This document shows, in pieces, positions 16,035 through 24,934 of a DNA stretch of 64,000 nucleotides. Position numbers and translations under genes: made by a program. Source of the stretch: Clostridium intestinale DSM 6191. Its GTDB lineage: Bacteria > Bacillota > Clostridia > Clostridiales > Clostridiaceae. Each line of letters starts with the position of its first letter. Position 1 is the first letter of the stretch. The notes under the pieces are model-generated. The model was not told where the DNA came from. It ran no database searches and saw only the letters and a list, made by a program, of their open reading frames with translations. Where the stretch lies: assembly GCF_900130055.1 (NCBI RefSeq), contig NZ_FQXU01000003.1:399627-463626 (forward strand), read 5' to 3'.

Positions 16035-16943
16035 TTATGACTCAGAAGTTTTACTTTTTGTTTTTGATAATATTATGATTGTAATAATAATACATAAAGT
16101 ACCTATCCACTGAGCTAGTCCTAAAACCTCTTTAAGCCATATGACGGATAAAAATGCAGCTGAAAGAGGTTCTGAAGAAGACAAGATACTTGCTTCTGTC
16201 GGTTCAATGTATTTTAAGCTGTTTAAATAACAGTTATAAGCAATTAGGGTTCCAAAGATTACTACAAAAAATACCCCTAGAAAAGAAGAAGTTGTCCACT
16301 CTCCTTGAAAGTTCCATGGTGCATGTATGAAGCTAAAGGAAATTCCACCTATAAGCATACCCCATCCTACTAGAAGTATTGATCCAAACTCAGCTAATAA
16401 CTTCTTAGGTTGAAGAGTATAAAAAGCAGCTGTAATTCCTGCAGCAATTCCCCAAAATAAAGCTGACTTAGATATACTTATTTCATTAATGTTACCATTA
16501 GTGATTATGAAAAAAGTTCCTAGCATAGCTAATGCTATTGCACCTAGTTGCTTTATACTTGGGAGTTTTCTATTTTTTACAATCATGTACAATGTTATAA
16601 AAACAGGCGATAAGTATTGCAGTATTGTAGCAGTTGCAGCATTTCCATGATTTATTGCAGCAAAATAAGTGTATTGAGATCCTAACATTCCAACTAAACT
16701 AAAAACTATTAACCCTAAGGCTGTTCTTTTATCCTTCCATACTTTAAAAATATCATTTTTAGATTTTGAGTATGAATATATAAGTAAGAGTATCCCTGAT
16801 GCTAACAATCGAATTGTAACAAGCCACTCAGTATTAAAACCTTTGGTTTTAAACAAAAACTGAGCAACAGATCCTGATACACCCCAAAGAGTAGCTCCGA
16901 GTATAACAAATATTATTCCTTTTATCCTTGGCTTAAGATTCAT
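16035..16943 (-). CDS. EamA-family (DMT) transporter
   Basis: The 302-residue protein has about ten hydrophobic helices in two repeated EamA halves. Family signs are KGIIFVILGATLWGVSGSVAQFL at the start, QYTYFAAINHGNAATATILQYLSPVFI (end of half one) and the matching EPTEASILSSSEPLSAAFLS in half two. Drug/metabolite exporters of this kind often carry amino acids or metabolites outward; the substrate cannot be inferred. GTGGGG lies before the ATG. It lies downstream of the Crp/Fnr gene but a terminator stands between them. Confidence 0.85.
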   Translation of the reverse strand: MNLKPRIKGIIFVILGATLWGVSGSVAQFLFKTKGFNTEWLVTIRLLASGILLLIYSYSKSKNDIFKVWKDKRTALGLIVFSLVGMLGSQYTYFAAINHGNAATATILQYLSPVFITLYMIVKNRKLPSIKQLGAIALAMLGTFFIITNGNINEISISKSALFWGIAAGITAAFYTLQPKKLLAEFGSILLVGWGMLIGGISFSFIHAPWNFQGEWTTSSFLGVFFVVIFGTLIAYNCYLNSLKYIEPTEASILSSSEPLSAAFLSVIWLKEVLGLAQWIGTLCIIITIIILSKTKSKTSES

Positions 16944-17050
16944 TTTATTTGCCCCACTTTCTTGATTATCTTATATTAAACATATAAAGATAATTATAAC
17001 ATAATCTTCTTCTAATGCTTTCGGAAAAAATAAACTTATTGGCAACAAAA

Positions 17051-17074
17051 AAGAGTTGAAAAAGTTCAACTCTT
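17051..17074 (-). terminator. terminator of the Crp/Fnr gene
   Basis: The perfect stem AAGAGTTGAA/TTCAACTCTT with a 4-base loop is followed by six Ts on the minus strand. Confidence 0.8.
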
Positions 17075-17075
17075 A

Positions 17076-17765
17076 TCACAAAGAACTCATATATGCTTTT
17101 TTACTAAGATCTCTTAGCGCTTTTTCATTTAAAACATAAATCTTATTTTGATTACACTTTATGATTTGTTTTTTCTCAAGCTCATTTAAAGTTCTGTTTA
17201 AATGTCTGTAGGTTGTTCCTAAAAATTCAGCTATATCTTTAAAAGGATTCCTTAAAATTATATAATCTTTATCTGGTTTTAGATATTCTAATAAATAACT
17301 AGAAAGTCTATTTATAAGTGGATAAGTAGAGTTATAAGAACTATTATTTATAGTTGCATCAAGTTTATCACTTAAAGATTCTGCTAAATGACGAAAAAAA
17401 TTCAAATGAGTATACTTTTCTTTAATTAAAGAAACAGGAACTAAAATGAAATAACTCTCCTCTACTGCTTCAACCTGACAACGAACAGGAAGATCTTTTA
17501 AAAGTTCTAAATCGCCTATAGTTATAAATGCATCATAAAACTTTAGCAATCTACTCTTTCCATTTTCAAATAAGTAGTTTACTTTGATTTTTCCGTCAAC
17601 AAGAAGATAATAATACTGGAGTTTACTTTCTGGCTCAAGAATAGTTTCTTCAATTTCATAAACACAAAAAATAACCTCATCTATTATATCTTCATGGAAA
17701 ATTTCAGTAACCGTATATTTATCTATATAATATTTTAAAAGCTTTTTATCTAAAATATTTTTCAT
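17076..17765 (-). CDS. Crp/Fnr-family transcriptional regulator (YeiL-like)
   Basis: The protein (229 residues) has an N-terminal cyclic-nucleotide-binding-type beta barrel (about 20-130, with LVDGKIKVNYLFENGKSRLL and FITIGDLELLKD) and a C-terminal HTH (IAEFLGTTYRHLNRTLNELEKK). The middle YPLINRLSSYLLEYL and YRHL patterns recall E. coli YeiL, a nitrogen/stationary-phase regulator. No cluster-binding cysteine set like FNR is visible. AGGGAGG precedes the ATG. It is possibly the regulator of a nearby gene, but no target site was identified. The upstream region carries the intergenic repeats. Confidence 0.85.
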   Translation of the reverse strand: MKNILDKKLLKYYIDKYTVTEIFHEDIIDEVIFCVYEIEETILEPESKLQYYYLLVDGKIKVNYLFENGKSRLLKFYDAFITIGDLELLKDLPVRCQVEAVEESYFILVPVSLIKEKYTHLNFFRHLAESLSDKLDATINNSSYNSTYPLINRLSSYLLEYLKPDKDYIILRNPFKDIAEFLGTTYRHLNRTLNELEKKQIIKCNQNKIYVLNEKALRDLSKKAYMSSL

Positions 17766-17799
17766 AAGTCCTCCCTAAATTATCAACAGGTTATAAAAT

Positions 17800-18083
17800 C
17801 ATAATGTCGTAATGTCGTAATTATAATGTATTATATTGAGATTAAGGAATTTAATGAGGCTTGAAAAGAAGCCTCTACAGGGCAGAAGTGCGTAATGTCG
17901 CAATATCATAATATCATAATATCATAATTATAATGTATTATGTTGAGATTAAAGGGATCTAATGAGACTTGCACCGCTAATCGGTAGATACGCACTGCTT
18001 ATCTGTAGAAGTTCGAAGAACTTCATCAAATTCCTTCTCTTCCACAGCTTCAATCTAATCATTTAAGTCTCTACAGGGAAGAT
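17800..18083. repeat. cluster of intergenic hairpin repeats, one nested in another
   Basis: Two related units of about 105 bases stand in tandem. Each has short ATAATGTCG/ATAATATC-type simple repeats, a shared 29-base stretch ending TTGAGATTAA (two mismatches), and then a hairpin. Copy 1 (17846-17888, minus) reads CCCTGTAGA-GGCTT-loop-AAGCC-TCATTAAATTCC. Copy 2 (outer arms 17954-17970 and 18065-18083, minus) has the same ends, with stem GAGACTT/AAGTCTC. Its loop contains a third copy in the opposite direction (18001-18034, CTGTAGAAGTTCGAAGAACT...). A fourth copy is at 49066. No gene is visible in this 414-base region. Confidence 0.7.
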
Positions 18084-18179
18084 GTGAGTAATATCACAAT
18101 AGGACATTTGTCCTAGTTAAAGCTTTAATAATATGGTATTTTATATAATAAAGGATTTAAGAATATAGGGGGATAAATC

Positions 18180-18866
18180 ATGAAATACGATGTCATTTTA
18201 TTTGACGCTGATGAAACTTTATTTGATTTTAAAAAATCAGAGAAAGAAGCCTTTAAAAACTCAATGATAGAATTTAAGTTTGATTATGAGGAAAACTATC
18301 ATCTTGAGGTTTATAAAAATATAAATACAGAGATTTGGAAAGAATTCGAAGAAGGATTAATTACACAAGAAAAACTTAAAGTTGAGAGATTTAAGAGACT
18401 ATCTGATAAACTTGAAGTAAAGTTTGATGAGTTAGAATTTGCAAAAGCTTATATGAAGCATTTATCTTATGGGTCTTTTTTATATGATGAGAGTGAAGAA
18501 ATTTTAAATAGTCTTTATGGAAAACATAGAATGGCAATTATAACAAATGGACTTAGAGATGTGCAAAATGGTAGAATAAAACAATCTAAAGTGGCTCATT
18601 TGTTTGAAGCTATTATAGTATCTGAAGAAGTAAATGTATCAAAACCAAATCCTAAGATATTTGAAATAACTTTAGATAGTTTAAAATTTACTGATAAGTC
18701 TAAGGTTTTAATGGTTGGAGATAGTCTAACTTCTGATATTTCAGGTGGGATTAATTATGGAGTTGATACTTGCTGGTATAATCCAGGTAGAATTAAAAAT
18801 AGTACAAGTATTAAACCTACTTATGAAATAAACAGTTTATATCAATTAAATGAGATTCTAAAATAA
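18180..18866 (+). CDS. yjjG: YjjG-type noncanonical pyrimidine nucleotidase (HAD)
   Basis: The 228-residue HAD hydrolase has motif I DADETLFDF (9-17, two catalytic Asp), motif II TNG, the lysine in KPNPKIFEI and motif III VGDSLTSDISGG. The DADETLFDF form and helical cap match YjjG, a 5'-nucleotidase that clears damaged or non-standard pyrimidine nucleotides such as dUMP and halogenated bases. AGGGGGA precedes the ATG. It is monocistronic, after the repeat cluster, and ends in a strong terminator. Confidence 0.9.
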   Translation: MKYDVILFDADETLFDFKKSEKEAFKNSMIEFKFDYEENYHLEVYKNINTEIWKEFEEGLITQEKLKVERFKRLSDKLEVKFDELEFAKAYMKHLSYGSFLYDESEEILNSLYGKHRMAIITNGLRDVQNGRIKQSKVAHLFEAIIVSEEVNVSKPNPKIFEITLDSLKFTDKSKVLMVGDSLTSDISGGINYGVDTCWYNPGRIKNSTSIKPTYEINSLYQLNEILK

Positions 18867-18893
18867 AAAAGTGGAAAATACCACTTTTTTATT
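18861..18893. terminator. bidirectional terminator
   Basis: A 14-base stem (AAATAAAAAAGTGG with CCACTTTTTTATTT) and short loop separate the convergent YjjG and VOC genes. Confidence 0.85.
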
Positions 18894-18898
18894 TTGCA

Positions 18899-19276
18899 TT
18901 ATAAGTTTATACTTTCTTTTTCTTCAACAAACTGAATTTGTATTCCATTTGGATCTTTAACGAAAAAGAATCTTGTCATAGGATTAGGTGAAATTATAGG
19001 ACTTTCTAATTCAATATTATTTTCTTTTAGATATTCTATAGTCTTTTCTAATGATTCAACATTAAAGCCTATAGATAAGCCCTTTCTTTCTGATATTTCT
19101 ACTCCTTTGTAGCATATAAGCTCTATTTTGACCTCATCTTTATTTCCAAGCATAACAATCTCAGTATCTTCACCTGCTTTAAATCTCTCAGCTACATTTA
19201 AATTCAAGATATCACAGTAAAACTTTAAAGACTCTTCAATATTATTAACAGCAAGGGTTATCCAACATAAATTCAT
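18899..19276 (-). CDS. VOC (glyoxalase-fold) family protein
   Basis: The 125-residue protein has a glyoxalase/bleomycin-resistance fold: NLCWITLAVNNIEESLKFYCDILNL at the start and TRFFFVKDPNGIQIQFVE at the end, the two paired betaalphabetabetabeta modules. Family members are metal-dependent lyases, dioxygenases or antibiotic-binding proteins; which is not decidable here. TAGGAGG precedes the ATG. It follows the SDR gene by 19 bases and is likely the third gene of a dehydrogenase-SDR-VOC operon. Confidence 0.85.
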   Translation of the reverse strand: MNLCWITLAVNNIEESLKFYCDILNLNVAERFKAGEDTEIVMLGNKDEVKIELICYKGVEISERKGLSIGFNVESLEKTIEYLKENNIELESPIISPNPMTRFFFVKDPNGIQIQFVEEKESINL

Positions 19277-19295
19277 ATATATTCCTCCTAATATT

Positions 19296-20006
19296 TTAGC
19301 AATAATTTGTTTCTATAAAAGGCCTTAATACTATTTCATCTAAGGCAACTCGCTCGTCAATGTTAATAGAATTTATTATAGTTTCAGCAGCTATATCTGC
19401 ACTTAAATACGCTTCTCTAGCTTGAGGTCTAAAGGAAGTATTAATTCCACCAGGATAAACAGAACATACTCTAATGTTATCTTTTCTAGCCTCTTTTCTA
19501 AGTACCTTAGTTAAACTGTCAAGAGCACCTTTAGATGCAGTATATGATCCTAAACCTTCATTTGAGAAAAGACAACAAGTTGAAAGAATATTAACTATTA
19601 ATCCTTGCTTTTTATCAGACATATATGGATAGCAGGCTTTAATAAAATTTAATGGAGCTATAGTATTTAAATTCATCATATACTGAAAATCGCTAAGGGG
19701 TATATCTTTTACTGAAGCTCTTGAAGTGTTAGCGCCTGCACAATTAATGAGTACATCAACAGCACCCAATTTGTTTTCTACATCTTTTACAAAACTAAAT
19801 ATTTTATTTTCATCTGTTATTTCAAATGTATCATAAAAAATATTAGTGTTTTCTCTAATCTCTTTTATAATTGTTTTTAGCTTCTCTTCTGATCTTCCAC
19901 AGAAAGCAACCTTAGCTCCAAGATTTATTAATTGGAGAACTAAACTTTTTCCAAGTCCTGAAGTTCCGCCAGTAACAATAATTATTTTTCCTTCTAAATA
20001 ATTCAT
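19296..20006 (-). CDS. short-chain dehydrogenase/reductase
   Basis: The start MNYLEGK (20006) is chosen because GAGGTGG lies 5 bases upstream. The product has the SDR nucleotide motif TGGTSGLGKS (about 12-21), the NAG-type motif INCAGANTS, the active Ser and YTASKGAL (Tyr and Lys of the catalytic YxxxK), and PGGINTSF. It should be an NAD(P)-dependent oxidoreductase of unknown substrate. It starts 13 bases after the 2-hydroxyacid dehydrogenase and precedes the VOC gene; the three may act on one metabolite. Confidence 0.85.
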   Translation of the reverse strand: MNYLEGKIIIVTGGTSGLGKSLVLQLINLGAKVAFCGRSEEKLKTIIKEIRENTNIFYDTFEITDENKIFSFVKDVENKLGAVDVLINCAGANTSRASVKDIPLSDFQYMMNLNTIAPLNFIKACYPYMSDKKQGLIVNILSTCCLFSNEGLGSYTASKGALDSLTKVLRKEARKDNIRVCSVYPGGINTSFRPQAREAYLSADIAAETIINSINIDERVALDEIVLRPFIETNYC

Positions 20007-20019
20007 TCCATCCACCTCA

Positions 20020-20976
20020 TCATAAAATCGTATTAATAGCTTTTTCATCAATGAAAGCTTTGATGTTTTCAGCTAATAAATCTAAAAGTCTTTGTCTTGA
20101 TTCAAAACATCTCCATCCTATGTGAGGGGTTAAAATAACATTTCTCATTGAAAACAGAGGATTTTCCAAACTTGGTGGCTCTGGATCTTGAACATCAAGA
20201 GCAGCTCCTGCAATTTTTTCTTCAATCAATGCTTCAATCAAATCATCTTCTTTTATAAGTGAACCTCTAGCGGTATTTATAATAAAAGCGGTAGACTTCA
20301 TTAAAGCTAGCTTTGATTTATCTATAAGATGTTTTGTTTCAGAAGTAAGTGGACAATGTAGGCTAACAAAATCACTTTCCATAAGAACTTCTTTTAAGGT
20401 CACAAACTTTATATTTGGATCACCTAAATCCTTATAACTTCTATTATATACAAGGATATTCATGCCTAAAGCTTTTCCAATTTTAATTACTTGCTGCCCA
20501 ATAGCACCTGCACCTATTATTCCAAGAGTTTTACCTTGAATTTCAAAATGTGGAACCATTAGATGGTTAGTAAAATTTCTATAGTCTTTATCTTCAATCA
20601 TTCTTTGTTGATAAGATAAAGAAGAACTTAAACTTAATATAAAGGTAATAACTAGTTGAGCAACAGCCTCTGTACTATATCCTGGTACATTACAGACAAC
20701 TATATCTTTTTCTTTTGCTGAAGCGATATCAATGTTATTATAACCAGTACCAGCTTCGCAAATTAACTTTACACTTGAAGGAAATTTTTCAATTAAGTCT
20801 CTTCCTATAGGCATCTCCTTAGAAATTACTATGTTTTGATTCTCTACTCTTTTTAGAATTTCCTCATTATTACTATGAGAATATTTTGTTACATTTCCCA
20901 AGCTATCTATTGCTTTAAAATTAAGTTTTTCGTCAAAATCTATTCTGCTTGAATTAAGAAAAACTATATTGTTCAT
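20020..20976 (-). CDS. D-isomer-specific 2-hydroxyacid dehydrogenase
   Basis: The 318-residue enzyme has the dehydrogenase Rossmann motif GAGAIGQQV (about 148-156), the arginine in NTARGSLI, the catalytic Glu region ALDVQDPEP and the catalytic His in LTPHIGW. It would interconvert a 2-keto acid and a D-2-hydroxy acid with NAD(P)H, as in D-lactate, glycerate or hydroxyisocaproate dehydrogenases; the substrate is unclear. GAGGGTA precedes the ATG. It is the first gene of the operon with SDR and VOC. Confidence 0.85.
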   Translation of the reverse strand: MNNIVFLNSSRIDFDEKLNFKAIDSLGNVTKYSHSNNEEILKRVENQNIVISKEMPIGRDLIEKFPSSVKLICEAGTGYNNIDIASAKEKDIVVCNVPGYSTEAVAQLVITFILSLSSSLSYQQRMIEDKDYRNFTNHLMVPHFEIQGKTLGIIGAGAIGQQVIKIGKALGMNILVYNRSYKDLGDPNIKFVTLKEVLMESDFVSLHCPLTSETKHLIDKSKLALMKSTAFIINTARGSLIKEDDLIEALIEEKIAGAALDVQDPEPPSLENPLFSMRNVILTPHIGWRCFESRQRLLDLLAENIKAFIDEKAINTIL

Positions 20977-21332
20977 TGTTTACCCTCCTGCACACGTTAT
21001 CAAGATATATTATAACATATGGTAACCTAAGAAATGGAATAGTTTTATAAAGCTTAGAAAAGTTACTATTATAGAGGAAGAAAGATAGAAAAACAGAGCT
21101 AGAAATAGTTTTAAGTACACACATATAATTCCCTCACTATCTTTTAATCTTAATAATAGTATAAAAGATGGTTCTTACGAAGTTGTGACAGAGTTAATGT
21201 TGTTAAATCTATTAAATTTGATATAATTAATCTATAAAAATAGTATTAGTTTTCATAGAATGAGGTGATTAATAGAAATATAAAAGTGCAGCTAATTGAG
21301 GGAGAAATAAAGTCATAAAGGTGGTACATAAT
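20977..21332. other. intergenic promoter region
   Basis: This lies between the divergent dehydrogenase operon and chemoreceptor. A sigma-A type promoter for the chemoreceptor is likely at TTGTTA (21200-21205), a 16-base spacer and TATAAT (21222-21227), leaving a leader of about 100 bases. No gene or riboswitch was recognised. Confidence 0.45.
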
Positions 21333-22613
21333 ATGAATAAGATTAAAAATATTTCTATACGTAATCGTATAATGGTATTGGTTTTTGTAGCAATGTTGTT
21401 ATCAAATCTAGGGATATTAGGTTCACTATCCTACGCTCTTCATGGAGATGTTCTTGAAATAATAACAATTGAAACTATCGGAAGATCAATAATTTTTATA
21501 ATAATTTTTCAAGTAATAGCAGCAGTTGTTTCGGAATGGTTGCTTATAAAACCTTTAAAAAAGGGTATACTTCTTGCTGATTCTATTTCGAATAATGATT
21601 TAACTATAGATATTAAAGCAACTAATCATGGAGAAACTGGACAACTTATCACTTCTCTACTTAAAGCAAAAGATAATTTAAAAAATCTGATATCAATTAT
21701 GCAGAATTCTTCAGGAAAAGTGGCTATTTCTTCTGAAAGCTTAAATTCAATAATTGAACGTGCAAATAGTCAGGTAAATGATATAAATGAATCCATAAAA
21801 AAACTTATTGACCATTCTTATCAAAATGCTGAAAGTATAAAACAAGCATCAATGGTGTTGTCTGGTATTACAGATAATTCACAGCAAACTGCAGAACTGG
21901 CTGCAAGAATTGAGACATATGCAAAAGGAGTACAAGACTCTGCTGAAGTTGGTAAATCTTCAGTTAACTCAATAGTTGAAGTTATAAATGAGGTTGCAGT
22001 GAATGGACAAAATGTAAGTAAAGAAGTTACTGAACTAGAAAATCAAAGTAATAAGATTTCTGAAATAGTTAATATAATTTCTCAAATTTCAGAACAAACA
22101 AATCTTTTAGCATTAAATGCAGCTATAGAAGCTGCAAGAGCTGGTGAGGCAGGTAGAGGTTTTTCTGTAGTAGCTGAAGAAATAAGAAAACTTGCTGAAG
22201 ATACTAATAATTCACTTCAGGATATAGGAAGTCTTGTAAAAGATATGAGCAGCATAACAAAAAATGTAGTTTCTGCTGTAGAAATGACTGATAAAAAGAT
22301 TATTCTTGGAGTTTCTCAATCTAATGAAGTCAAATTAAGTATAGATAAAATAATAGATAATATGGAAAATACATTTAAGATGCTTAAAAATATTACAGAT
22401 GGAGTTACAAATCAAGCTGCTTCTTTAGAGGAAATGACAGCTACTATTGAAGACATAAATATGACAATAGAAAATGGGTTAAGTGTATCAAATGAAATTA
22501 AATCAAATCTTGATTCACAAGAAAAACTATTTGGTAAAATTGATAAAACTTCTAGTGAATTAGTTGATTTGTCTGAAAACATGAGTAATTTAACAAATAT
22601 ATTCAAATTATAA
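21333..22613 (+). CDS. methyl-accepting chemotaxis protein
   Basis: The start is the second candidate ([16 protein letters not shown] lies 9 bases upstream), giving 426 residues. Two helices near 14-35 and 50-72 are separated by only about 15 residues, so there is no extracellular sensor domain. A short HAMP-like linker leads to the long MCP coiled coil, whose tip is [20 protein letters not shown] with [15 protein letters not shown]. It should signal to CheA/CheW. No che genes are nearby. The ligand sensing mode is unclear; membrane or cytoplasmic state is possible. Confidence 0.9.
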   Translation: MNKIKNISIRNRIMVLVFVAMLLSNLGILGSLSYALHGDVLEIITIETIGRSIIFIIIFQVIAAVVSEWLLIKPLKKGILLADSISNNDLTIDIKATNHGETGQLITSLLKAKDNLKNLISIMQNSSGKVAISSESLNSIIERANSQVNDINESIKKLIDHSYQNAESIKQASMVLSGITDNSQQTAELAARIETYAKGVQDSAEVGKSSVNSIVEVINEVAVNGQNVSKEVTELENQSNKISEIVNIISQISEQTNLLALNAAIEAARAGEAGRGFSVVAEEIRKLAEDTNNSLQDIGSLVKDMSSITKNVVSAVEMTDKKIILGVSQSNEVKLSIDKIIDNMENTFKMLKNITDGVTNQAASLEEMTATIEDINMTIENGLSVSNEIKSNLDSQEKLFGKIDKTSSELVDLSENMSNLTNIFKL

Positions 22614-22619
22614 AAGAAA

Positions 22620-22648
22620 GGTTGGAAACATAGTTAGTGTTTCCAACC
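22620..22648. terminator. bidirectional terminator
   Basis: A perfect 11-base stem (GGTTGGAAACA/TGTTTCCAACC) with flanking A and T runs lies between the chemoreceptor and the aldolase. Confidence 0.85.
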
Positions 22649-22663
22649 TCTTTTATATTAATC

Positions 22664-23296
22664 TTAAGCTTCTCTTGTCTTTTTAATGATTTCACTAATT
22701 TTTCTAGCATTTTCAGCTATATCTTCAATACTGCCTTGAGTTAATAGTCCACCAAAACCACAAACATCAACACCGTTTTCTAACCATACATGTAAGTTAT
22801 CAAGAGTGATTCCTCCACTTGCAAGAATCGGCATATAAGGAAGTGGTGTCTTGAATACTTTTACTAGTTTTGCTCCATAGAAGTCTGATATTGGGAATGC
22901 TTTGATAAATGCTGCCCCTAAGCTTAACGCATCAACTGCCTCAGTTAAAGATGTACAACCTGGTGCATATGGGATTTGGTATCTGTTACAGATTTTAGCT
23001 ACACCTTCATCGTAATTTGGTGCAATAACGAATTGAGCTCCATGTAATATAGCATGACGAGCTGTTTCGCTATCTAAAACAGTTCCGGCTCCTACACAAA
23101 GTGCTTCCCCATATTTTTTGCTAAGTCCTTCAATGATTTCTCCGGCATTATTCAAGGTATAGCTCATTTCCATAACTGGTATGCCACCTTTAATACAGCC
23201 TTCTGCGATTTCACATGCACGATCAAGTGTTTCTGCTCTTACAATTGCAAGTGCTCCAACTTCTGCCATTCTTTTTGTTATATTCATCTTTTTCAT
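22664..23296 (-). CDS. KDPG/KHG-type class I aldolase
   Basis: The start MKKMNIT follows GAGGTGG by 5 bases. The 210-residue protein matches Eda/KdgA: AIVRAETLDRACEIAE, CVGAGTVLDSETA, FVIAPNYDEGV, the Schiff-base lysine in FIKAFPIS and the phosphate loop ILASGGITLDN. It should split a 2-keto-3-deoxy-6-phospho sugar acid into pyruvate and glyceraldehyde 3-phosphate. It is the last gene of the PTS operon. A dehydratase that would make its substrate is not in the cluster. Confidence 0.85.
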   Translation of the reverse strand: MKKMNITKRMAEVGALAIVRAETLDRACEIAEGCIKGGIPVMEMSYTLNNAGEIIEGLSKKYGEALCVGAGTVLDSETARHAILHGAQFVIAPNYDEGVAKICNRYQIPYAPGCTSLTEAVDALSLGAAFIKAFPISDFYGAKLVKVFKTPLPYMPILASGGITLDNLHVWLENGVDVCGFGGLLTQGSIEDIAENARKISEIIKKTREA

Positions 23297-23368
23297 ATAA
23301 TCCACCTCGATATTCATTAAAATACGTTTATGTCTGTATTGAATTTACTAAACTTATAAAGATTTGTA

Positions 23369-24265
23369 TTATAAATCTTTATTAAATTTTTCTTTATAAT
23401 CTTCTACTACACGTTTGATTTCATCAAGTTTTTCGCCTGTTACTCTGCTTACAGGAAGACGTGCCGGACCAACATTTATGCCATTAAATACAACAGTTTG
23501 CTTTATGACTGATGGTATTGTTCCAAACTTTAAAATACGGCGAAGTTCTTCAATACTATCTTGAGCTTTTTGAGCTGCTTCTATATCACCTTTTATAAAG
23601 TTGTTATAGATTGCTACATCAATACCAGCAAGGAAGTTTGCAGTTGCAGCAACTGCACCATGTCCACCTACTTTTAGGATGTCAAGAATAAGTGAATCTG
23701 ACCCTGAGAATACACCGAAGTCCTCTCCTTTAGTTACCTCAAGATAAGCTTTCATGTTATCTAATTTTCCACCGCTGTCTTTGATTCCAACAATATTTTT
23801 AACCTTAGCTAATTCCTTTACTGCTTCAGGTTCTATATTAATTCCTGTTTTACCAGGCATGTTATACATCATTATTGGTAAACTAACTTCAGCTGCAACA
23901 GCCTTGTAGTGTTCAATTAATTCTTTTTGAGTTGGTGGGACAAAGTATGGAGTAATAATTGATAGTGCACTTGCGCCTATTGCTTCCATTCTTTTCGATA
24001 AGTTAATAACTTCACGTGTTGAATTACCGCCTGTACCAACAAATACAGGAACACGATTATTAGTGTGTTCTATAACAATTTTAGCAAACTCAACTTTTTC
24101 ATCATCTGTAAGTACATGACATTCACCATTTGTACCTAAAATAAATAATCCATAAACGCCTTTATTAATTAGATAATCAATTAATTCACGAGTTGCTTTT
24201 GGATTTATATCTTGATTTTCATCAAGAGGTGTAATCATTGCACATATAATACCTTTATAATCCAT
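23369..24265 (-). CDS. DapA-family (dihydrodipicolinate synthase/N-acetylneuraminate lyase) aldolase
   Basis: The start MDYKGIICA follows AGAAGGGAAG, only 4 bases after the SIS gene. It has GTNGECHVLTDDE (the GTTGE-type motif), the catalytic Tyr in MMYNMPGKTGI, and the Schiff-base lysine in NIVGIKDSGG. As it sits in a sugar operon, a 2-keto-3-deoxy sugar acid lyase role is more likely than lysine biosynthesis. The product pairs with a second pyruvate aldolase downstream, an unusual doubling. Confidence 0.8.
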   Translation of the reverse strand: MDYKGIICAMITPLDENQDINPKATRELIDYLINKGVYGLFILGTNGECHVLTDDEKVEFAKIVIEHTNNRVPVFVGTGGNSTREVINLSKRMEAIGASALSIITPYFVPPTQKELIEHYKAVAAEVSLPIMMYNMPGKTGINIEPEAVKELAKVKNIVGIKDSGGKLDNMKAYLEVTKGEDFGVFSGSDSLILDILKVGGHGAVAATANFLAGIDVAIYNNFIKGDIEAAQKAQDSIEELRRILKFGTIPSVIKQTVVFNGINVGPARLPVSRVTGEKLDEIKRVVEDYKEKFNKDL

Positions 24266-24269
24266 ATAA

Positions 24270-24872
24270 TTACTTCCCTTCTCTAATAGATTGTCCAAGA
24301 CTTCCGCCTGGATGCCATTTTAAATATTTTTGTGAATCAAGTCCTTTAGCATATTGTAATGCAACACTTAATGATTGTAATGCGATAGTTTCTGCAAGAA
24401 TTGAAGCACGTGGAGCTTTATTAAGATCATCTCCTTCATTTTTAACTCCTGCGTATAAGAAAGCATCAGATGCATTTTTTAACCATGAATCAGCATTACC
24501 GCTTACACCGATTATTTTTGCACCATTAGCTTTTAATGTTTCTACTGTTGCTTTTAACTCTTGAGTCTCACCACTATTGGATATTGCAATAACAACATCC
24601 CCAGGTACTACTTGTCCGCTTGAACCATGAACTGCTTCTGTACCATGTAGTGTGTAAGCTGGAGTTCCAGTTGATGAAAGTAGTGAAGATATATATCCTG
24701 ATACATGACCAGGTTTACCTATACCTGTTACATGTACACGTCCATGATTTTTTTCAGATTCAAGAATTAGATCACGTGCGTGGTTTATAGCTTGTTCGTC
24801 TATTGAAGAAATAAATGTTGACACTTCACTAGATAGAATATCTAAGAATGTTGGTAGTGTTTTTTCTATCAT
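24270..24872 (-). CDS. SIS-domain sugar-phosphate isomerase
   Basis: The 200-residue protein is a single SIS domain similar to the KdsD/GutQ core: HVTGIGKPGHVSGYISSLLSSTG, PGDVVIAISNSGETQEL and WHPGGSLGQ. The CBS pair of full-length arabinose-5-phosphate isomerases is absent. It should interconvert aldose and ketose phosphates of the sugar imported by the PTS. AAGGAGG lies before the ATG. A hairpin at 24893-24918 separates it from the IIC gene. Confidence 0.8.
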   Translation of the reverse strand: MIEKTLPTFLDILSSEVSTFISSIDEQAINHARDLILESEKNHGRVHVTGIGKPGHVSGYISSLLSSTGTPAYTLHGTEAVHGSSGQVVPGDVVIAISNSGETQELKATVETLKANGAKIIGVSGNADSWLKNASDAFLYAGVKNEGDDLNKAPRASILAETIALQSLSVALQYAKGLDSQKYLKWHPGGSLGQSIREGK

Positions 24873-24892
24873 AATTTGTCCTCCTTAAAGTT

Positions 24893-24918
24893 ATAAGAGC
24901 CATATCTATGGCTCTTAT
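24893..24918 (-). terminator. intercistronic hairpin in the PTS operon
   Basis: The perfect stem ATAAGAGCCAT/ATGGCTCTTAT with a 4-base loop is between the IIC and SIS genes. The T-run is weak, so it is likely an mRNA stabiliser or partial terminator. Confidence 0.5.
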
Positions 24919-24934
24919 ATATATTTAATCTAGC

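Noticed and set aside
17800..18083. CRISPR array in the repeat region
   Set aside because: Repeats are few, uneven and hairpin-based, with no regular spacers and no cas genes.
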